A stretch of DNA of 64,000 nucleotides from Cognaticolwellia beringensis. GTDB taxonomy: Bacteria > Pseudomonadota > Gammaproteobacteria > Enterobacterales > Alteromonadaceae. The DNA is taken from the NCBI RefSeq assembly GCF_002076895.1, contig NZ_CP020465.1, positions 868,001-932,000 on the forward strand, in the 5' to 3' direction. Under the pieces are notes generated by a model. It made no database searches, was not told where the DNA came from, and saw nothing but the letters and a program-made list of their open reading frames with translations. This document shows, one piece after another, positions 59,189 to 64,000 of this stretch (position 1 is its first letter; every line of letters begins with the position of its first letter). Both the position numbers and the translations under genes were made by a program.

Positions 59189-59746
59189 TTATAACTGTGA
59201 TTTTCTTGCTTGTTTTTCGGCTTTTTTTTCCGCTCTTCTCCGTTTAAAAAAAGCTGAAAGCATAACGCTACATTCGTCGGCTAAAAGGCCTGATTCTGTA
59301 TTCACTTGATGATTATGCTTTTCATGGTTTACTAATGAAAATGCGCTGCCAGCTGCTCCTGTCTTTAAGTCTTCACTAGCAAAAACTAAACGATTTATAC
59401 GGCTATGTACCAACAAACCTGCACACATAGGGCAAGGTTCAAGGGTGACATATAGCGTGCAATCGAGCAGACGATAATTGTGTAAGTTTTTGCCTGCATC
59501 ACGAATTGCCATCATTTCGGCATGTGCTGAGGGGTCATTATTCATGATCGACTGATTAAAGCCTTCGCCCACAATTTCCCCTGCATAAACTACCACTGCA
59601 CCTACCGGTATTTCATTATGGCTGTCTGCAATGCTAGCCAGTTCAATAGCTCGGCGCATAAACTTAATGTCGAGTTCAGAAAAGCCGTCATCACTTGGTT
59701 GACTGATGATTTTAGTGATAAGTTTATCTGTTGAGGTACTTTTCAT
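59189..59746 (-). CDS. tadA: tRNA-specific adenosine deaminase TadA
   Basis: 185 aa. Makes inosine at position 34 of tRNA-Arg(ACG). Zinc site: HAE in DPSAHAEMMAIRDAG and PCPMC in LEPCPMCAGLL. An N-terminal extension of about 20 residues and a lysine/arginine-rich tail add to the usual length. It ends a tight rdgB-hemW-tadA unit, 3 bases after hemW. Confidence 0.95.
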   Translation of the reverse strand: MKSTSTDKLITKIISQPSDDGFSELDIKFMRRAIELASIADSHNEIPVGAVVVYAGEIVGEGFNQSIMNNDPSAHAEMMAIRDAGKNLHNYRLLDCTLYVTLEPCPMCAGLLVHSRINRLVFASEDLKTGAAGSAFSLVNHEKHNHQVNTESGLLADECSVMLSAFFKRRRAEKKAEKQARKSQL

Positions 59747-59749
59747 AAA

Positions 59750-60895
59750 TTATAAAAACATTTCTAATAAATCGTTAAGGTATCTATGCCCAAGCTTGCT
59801 AACTGACCATTGTGTGCCATTAAATTCCATTAAGTTTTTATCTTGAGCTTTTAATAATGTAGGTAAAACACTATCGATGCTTAAACCCGTAAAAGCTTGA
59901 TATTCTTCAAGTGAGAAACCAGAAAACAGGCGCAAACGGTTCATCATGTATTCAAAAGGCAACTCTTCAGCACTCACCGTATGCAGTTTATCAAGTGCTT
60001 TTCTGCTGGTATCTAAATACCCTTTTGGATGTTTTACTTTCACCGTCCGGTGAATAGTTTTGTTTGTAACATCAGTAATTTTACCGTGAGCACCGCAGCC
60101 AATACCGAGATAATCGCCAAACTTCCAATAGTTAAGATTATGCTGACATTGAAATTCAGGCTTGCTGTAGGCTGAAATTTCATATTGTTGATATCCGGCT
60201 TGATTCAATAACGCAATGCCTTGGTCTTGAATATTCCAAAGTACTTCATCTTGCGGGAGTTTTGGTGGCCTAGAATGAAACGCAGTATTGGGCTCAATGG
60301 TGAGTTGATACCAAGAAATATGGCTTGGATTTAAACTAATCGCTGTTTTTAAATCATCAAGTGCATGGGCTACCGTTTGTTCAGGTAAGCCATGCATTAA
60401 GTCAAGATTGAAGCTTTTTACGCCACATTCGCTGGCTAAGTTTGCTGCTATTTTGGCTTGCTCGCTATCATGAATCCGACCTAGCTTAATTAATTTATCA
60501 GAGGCAAAGCTTTGCACCCCGATAGATAATCTTGAAACACCGCCATTAAAAAAGCCAATAAATTTTTCTGCTTCAACGGTGCCAGGGTTCGCTTCTAAGG
60601 TAATTTCGATATCGGCTTTATGTTCAAAACGCTGTAATACTTCAGTTAATAGCTGATCGATAGCGGGGGCTGAAAATAAACTTGGCGTACCGCCACCAAT
60701 AAAAATTGAATGCAAAGGTCTGTTATTCAGACTAAAACGTTCAATGTCACTGTCTAAATCAAGCAGCAATTGTGCAATATAGTCTTGCTCTGGAATCGCG
60801 TGTTTTAATGCGTGAGAGTTAAAGTCACAATAAGGGCATTTTTCAACACACCAAGGTATGTGAATATATAACGAGAGTGGCGGCGCAATTAACAT
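59750..60895 (-). CDS. hemW: Radical SAM heme chaperone HemW
   Basis: 381 aa. Formerly mis-called coproporphyrinogen oxidase; HemW delivers heme and has the radical-SAM motif CVEKCPYCDFNSH (C-x3-C-x2-C) at residues 16-28. Other family blocks: FIGGGTPSLFSAPAI, GVQSFASDKLIKLGRIH, MHGLPEQT. It starts 1 base after rdgB and lies 3 bases before tadA. Confidence 0.95.
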   Translation of the reverse strand: MLIAPPLSLYIHIPWCVEKCPYCDFNSHALKHAIPEQDYIAQLLLDLDSDIERFSLNNRPLHSIFIGGGTPSLFSAPAIDQLLTEVLQRFEHKADIEITLEANPGTVEAEKFIGFFNGGVSRLSIGVQSFASDKLIKLGRIHDSEQAKIAANLASECGVKSFNLDLMHGLPEQTVAHALDDLKTAISLNPSHISWYQLTIEPNTAFHSRPPKLPQDEVLWNIQDQGIALLNQAGYQQYEISAYSKPEFQCQHNLNYWKFGDYLGIGCGAHGKITDVTNKTIHRTVKVKHPKGYLDTSRKALDKLHTVSAEELPFEYMMNRLRLFSGFSLEEYQAFTGLSIDSVLPTLLKAQDKNLMEFNGTQWSVSKLGHRYLNDLLEMFL

Positions 60896-60896
60896 C

Positions 60897-61496
60897 TTAC
60901 GCTAATACTGCTAAAAGCTGCGGCACAAGTTTCTGCAGTGCTTGGCCACGATGGCTAAGTTGATTTTTTAAATCTCGTGGTAACTGTGCTGATGTCATTT
61001 GGTGATCTGCTTGCCAAAATACAGGATCGTAGCCAAAACCTTGCTCACCTACTTTATCTCTAGCGATAGTGCCGTGCCAAACACCATGACAAATGAGTGG
61101 GGTTGGATCATTTTCATGACGCATATAAACCAGAACACAGTGAAAACGCGCGGTGCGCTTATCATCAGCAACATTTTCTAGCGCATTTAAAAGCTTGTTA
61201 GTATTATCATCATCACTAGCGTTTTCACCAGCATAACGCGCGGAATAAACCCCAGGTGCGCCGTTTAAAGCGTCAACTTCTAAACCAGAATCATCAGCAA
61301 TAGCGGGTAGACCCGTAATTTTTGCTGCATGACGCGCTTTTATAATCGCGTTTTCAACAAAGGTAGTGCCAGTTTCAGCAACATCAGCAACATTGAATTC
61401 GCTTTGTGGCTTAATTTCAATATTTTGTGCTGCCAACAAACTTGCCAGCTCGTTCACTTTACCTTTGTTACCTGTTGCTAATACGATAGTGGTCAT
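60897..61496 (-). CDS. rdgB: XTP/dITP diphosphatase RdgB
   Basis: 199 aa. Clears non-canonical purine nucleotides (XTP, dITP). Motifs: [16 protein letters not shown], the [24 protein letters not shown] block and GFGYDPVFW. First gene of the rdgB-hemW-tadA unit, 1 base before hemW. Confidence 0.96.
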   Translation of the reverse strand: MTTIVLATGNKGKVNELASLLAAQNIEIKPQSEFNVADVAETGTTFVENAIIKARHAAKITGLPAIADDSGLEVDALNGAPGVYSARYAGENASDDDNTNKLLNALENVADDKRTARFHCVLVYMRHENDPTPLICHGVWHGTIARDKVGEQGFGYDPVFWQADHQMTSAQLPRDLKNQLSHRGQALQKLVPQLLAVLA

Positions 61497-61774
61497 GAAA
61501 ACACCTTATACTTTTACATTACGCGCTTAAATATTTAATCTAAATAAGCCATTTACCAAGTATCGATACCAATTAGTTAGTATGCGATGAGATAAATTAA
61601 TTAAAACAATGGCGCGCATAATACCTTAATCTGCAGTAAAGGGGGAGCGTCAAACACTGAATTTTGCAGTACACATGAGGAATTATGTTGTTCAGCTAGA
61701 TATAAAAGCTTAGCGCAAGTAGTGTGGTAATATTGGCTGACGAATAGCCGCTATGTAATCCATTAATGGTCAAT
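61497..61774. other. Gene-free region upstream of rdgB
   Basis: Together with the terminator that follows, about 365 bases with no reading frame. It contains an ATACCAA-led stretch (61566-61616) similar to the 6965-7003 element. Confidence 0.4.
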
Positions 61775-61803
61775 AAAAAAGCGGCAAATCAATTGCCGCT
61801 TTA
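61775..61803 (-). terminator. Rho-independent terminator after the DUF4426 gene
   Basis: 10-bp stem AAAGCGGCAA / TTGCCGCTTT with a 5-base loop; on the minus strand followed by a T6 run. It isolates the rdgB unit from the yggS-proC-yggT-DUF4426 transcript. Confidence 0.8.
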
Positions 61804-61861
61804 CTATAATAAATTAGCCTAAAGGCTTTATTTAATTAATCTAAACTTAATCAATCTAAAC

Positions 61862-62302
61862 TTAATCCACATAAAATTTTTGTGTGAACTTTAAGTTATG
61901 CTGTTTACCTTTGTCGGTGATATTAATATCAAAGTATATGGTTTCTTTGTTGGTATAACTGACCTGCGCTAGATAATAAATCGCGTCGCCTTCTTTTACT
62001 TCCATAAAATCTAGTGATTTAATTTGTCCAACATCATTACGCGCTCTACCGCTTATATTGACCATTTTAGATGGATGACTGGCTTGTGTATTATCAAGCA
62101 CTGAAATATTAATCAAACCTTTATAACGGCTTCGTTCAATACCATAAGCTTTAGCAATTTCTGGCGTTAAAAAAGTGGAGCCTAAAGCAATATAATGAAC
62201 ATTTATGTCATCCATTTTTTTCATATTTTCAGCATTAACAGACCCCATAAACGCTACGGCTAAAAAAGCTATTATCCCGAGTTTACTGATGAATTTTTTC
62301 AT
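61862..62302 (-). CDS. DUF4426-family secreted protein
   Basis: 146 aa with a signal peptide (cleavage near VNA-ENM). The mature part (INVHYIALGSTFLTPEIAKAYGIERSRYKGLINISVL) matches the DUF4426 family typical of the yggT-rdgB neighbourhood in marine gammaproteobacteria. An all-beta fold is likely; function unknown. A 15-base repeat (AATCTAAACTTAATC) straddles its stop. Confidence 0.82.
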   Translation of the reverse strand: MKKFISKLGIIAFLAVAFMGSVNAENMKKMDDINVHYIALGSTFLTPEIAKAYGIERSRYKGLINISVLDNTQASHPSKMVNISGRARNDVGQIKSLDFMEVKEGDAIYYLAQVSYTNKETIYFDINITDKGKQHNLKFTQKFYVD

Positions 62303-62373
62303 GTTTTTGACCTTATAATTTAAGTCGTTCTTGTTAAGTATATACGACGATATTCATTAGGATAAAATAACGT

Positions 62374-62934
62374 TTATAGCATCGACCAATATGGCACCCA
62401 ACCGCCAAGTAAAATATTAATTACATTTAATAATAAAAAGGCGATAAGCACTGATAAATCAAGGCCACCAATGCTAGGAATAATACGTCTTATTGGAGAT
62501 AATATCGGCGCTGTCAATTGACTGAAAATCATTTGAGTTGGGTTGTAACCTTGCACTACCCAGCTCATTAACGCCATTACAAGCATAATAATAAACAGCA
62601 ATACACCGGTTTGCTTAATGAGATAAATTAATCCTAAATATAAAGCAGAAAGAATATCAATTGGGCCGCCATTGAGTAATGGAATAATGATAAAAGTTAA
62701 GGTAGCGAAAATATAAGCTAACACAATAGTCGCTAAATCAACGCCACCTACACCTGGAATAATGCGGCGCAATGGGATAACTAACGGGTTACTCACTTTA
62801 ACAATAAACTGACTAAGTGGATTGTAAAAATCAGCGCGAACAAGTTGTAGCCAAACTCGCAACACTAAAACCATCAGAAATGTGTCAAAAGCAAATTTAA
62901 GCAAGTAATTAATTGCTTCCATCGAAAACTCCAA
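62374..62934 (-). CDS. yggT: YggT-family integral membrane protein
   Basis: 186 aa with two YggT modules, each of about two membrane helices joined by a conserved loop (VWLQLVRADFYNPLSQFIVKVSNPLVIPLRRIIPG; MIFSQLTAPILSPIRRIIPSIGG). Linked to osmotic balance or cell division in some bacteria. It lies downstream of proC, as in related genomes. Confidence 0.92.
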   Translation of the reverse strand: MEFSMEAINYLLKFAFDTFLMVLVLRVWLQLVRADFYNPLSQFIVKVSNPLVIPLRRIIPGVGGVDLATIVLAYIFATLTFIIIPLLNGGPIDILSALYLGLIYLIKQTGVLLFIIMLVMALMSWVVQGYNPTQMIFSQLTAPILSPIRRIIPSIGGLDLSVLIAFLLLNVINILLGGWVPYWSML

Positions 62935-63027
62935 AATTTTAATTTATAATATAAAAAAACTAAAATAATCAGTATTTTACTGACTATTTAAATATTTAAT
63001 ACTTCAAGTGTGCTGATAGTAATACTA

Positions 63028-63840
63028 TTAAGCCGTTTTCGCCATTTCTTTAGCGCGATCTACGGCACAATTCATGGCATTGGATACCAGCTTTTCTAAA
63101 CCACCATCAATAAAAGAGGTTAATGCTGCTTGGGTTGTACCGCCTTTAGAGGTAACGTTTTCGCGCAGTTTGCCAATAGGGAGTTTATTTTCAATCACCA
63201 TTTTAGCGGCACCTAACGCGGTCTGTTGTACTAGCTCTCGACTATCTTGCTCACTAAAACCGTAAGCTATAGCCTGCTTTTGCATCGCTTCCATAAACAA
63301 GAAAAAGTAGGCTGGGGCTGAGCCTGACACAGCAATAATATGATCAATTTGTTCTTCAGAAGTTAACCATTTAACGATGCCAACAGACTCCATAAGTGTG
63401 GTTGTGAAAGCTTTTTCTTCTTCAGTCGTGTGAGCGTTAGCATATATTCCAGATACCCCACAACCGAGTTGTGCCGGGGTGTTTGGCATAGTTCTGATCA
63501 CAGTGCAGGGCTTAACTAACGCAAGCTCTATTTGCTTAATGGTGCATCCTGCTGCAACAGAGATAAAACATTTATCGGTAATATCGATATTTTTACCTAA
63601 ATGTTGGCAAACTTCTTCAATAAGGTAAGGCTTAACGCCAAGCACAATAACGTCAGCAAAAGTTGTGGCTTCAATATTACACTGTGTTTGCTTAATACCA
63701 TGCGCTGCTTGCAGTGCTAAACGCTTTTCTGCTGAAGGATTTGATACGATAATATGTTCAGGATTAAAACCGCCATTTATCAGTCCCGAAATAATTGCAC
63801 CGTTCATGTTGCCTGCGCCAATAAAAGCTATTTTTTTCAT
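63028..63840 (-). CDS. proC: Pyrroline-5-carboxylate reductase ProC
   Basis: 270 aa from the ATG at 63840 (AGGAAAATT upstream); the frame extends to 63897 without similarity. Last step of proline synthesis. Rossmann motif IAFIGAGNMNGAIISGL, VLGVKPYLIEEV, and the C-terminal GSAPAYFFLFMEAM and SKGGTTQAALTSF blocks. Lies between yggS and yggT, the common order. Confidence 0.96.
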   Translation of the reverse strand: MKKIAFIGAGNMNGAIISGLINGGFNPEHIIVSNPSAEKRLALQAAHGIKQTQCNIEATTFADVIVLGVKPYLIEEVCQHLGKNIDITDKCFISVAAGCTIKQIELALVKPCTVIRTMPNTPAQLGCGVSGIYANAHTTEEEKAFTTTLMESVGIVKWLTSEEQIDHIIAVSGSAPAYFFLFMEAMQKQAIAYGFSEQDSRELVQQTALGAAKMVIENKLPIGKLRENVTSKGGTTQAALTSFIDGGLEKLVSNAMNCAVDRAKEMAKTA

Positions 63841-63978
63841 AATTTTCCTATCAAGTATTGCTGATTCAATGAGTATAATTCTTTGTTCAAATATCAAAAT
63901 TCTATCTATGTTAAATCCACCACTATTACTAGTAGGAACTTAATTTGTCCTATTGTACTATTTTTTTGGCTGACTTAT

Positions 63979-64000
63979 TTAGCTTCTAGCGCCAAATATT
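63979..64000 (-). CDS. yggS: YggS-type PLP-binding protein (3' end only)
   Basis: Only the last six codons and the TAA are inside the window: IFGARS then stop, the characteristic YggS C-terminus (family ends near AIFGAR). Position directly upstream of proC agrees with the conserved yggS-proC-yggT order. The identification rests on this short tail and on synteny. Confidence 0.72.

Overview
This is an AT-rich chromosomal segment from a marine gammaproteobacterium. Gene families and gene order point to the Alteromonadales, most likely Colwelliaceae (Colwellia or Thalassotalea type). The supports are gammaproteobacterial housekeeping synteny, small families common in this order (DUF3718, DUF4426, YggN/DUF2884, DUF342/FapA), and candidate PsrA- and TyrR-type operators. 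I cannot name a species from sequence alone. I see no rRNA, CRISPR array, prophage, transposase or recognisable defence system; most of the window is core genome.

Layout. 1-6265 is the miaB / ubiF / tRNA neighbourhood known from E. coli. It holds the 5' end of miaB, a periplasmic-propeller sensor with a degenerate kinase end, a small unknown gene, a 2OG-Fe(II) oxygenase and ubiF, then a five-gene tRNA operon (Met-Leu-Gln-Gln-Leu, minus strand) with a clear promoter. 7289-12644 (minus) is lolB-ispE-prs-rplY-pth-ychF. Facing away from it, 12948-19840 (plus) is hemA-prfA-prmC-sirB2-sirB1-[DUF819 transporter]-kdsA. 19920-31445 carries a dicarboxylate-type symporter, a large Ig-like lipoprotein with EF-hand-like loops, a ureohydrolase, topA, the GTPase rbgA/ylqF and a HIT protein. 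31672-32421 is a four-copy tandem array of about 185 bp per unit with REP-like palindromes.

32489-35579 is a methionine gamma-lyase gene divergent from a TyrR-family regulator; three TyrR-box-like palindromes and a (GTT)9 tract lie between them. 35628-40634 holds a tandem receiver protein, yciH, etfBA and the divergent ETF-quinone oxidoreductase, with two PsrA-type boxes between the etf genes. 41120-52146 is a mixed region of secreted unknowns, YggN, a FapA/DUF342 protein, cinA, a periplasmic binding protein, dapA, an RluA-family pseudouridine synthase, RraB-like and nitroreductase genes. 52147-64000 is usp, purL / mltF, an unlisted 52-codon small gene, and the tadA-hemW-rdgB / DUF4426-yggT-proC-yggS block.

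Functional themes are translation and tRNA maturation (miaB, tRNAs, pth, prfA, prmC, rplY, rbgA, tadA, yciH), envelope biogenesis (lolB, ispE, kdsA, mltF), and electron transfer from fatty-acid or amino-acid oxidation to quinone (ETF and ETF-QO with ubiF). The best leads for new biology are the 185-bp array, the TyrR-megL control region, the PsrA-like tandem boxes, a perfectly duplicated secreted protein, the pseudokinase propeller sensor, a compact YggN/FapA/108-residue gene group, and the small basic protein gene at 58868.
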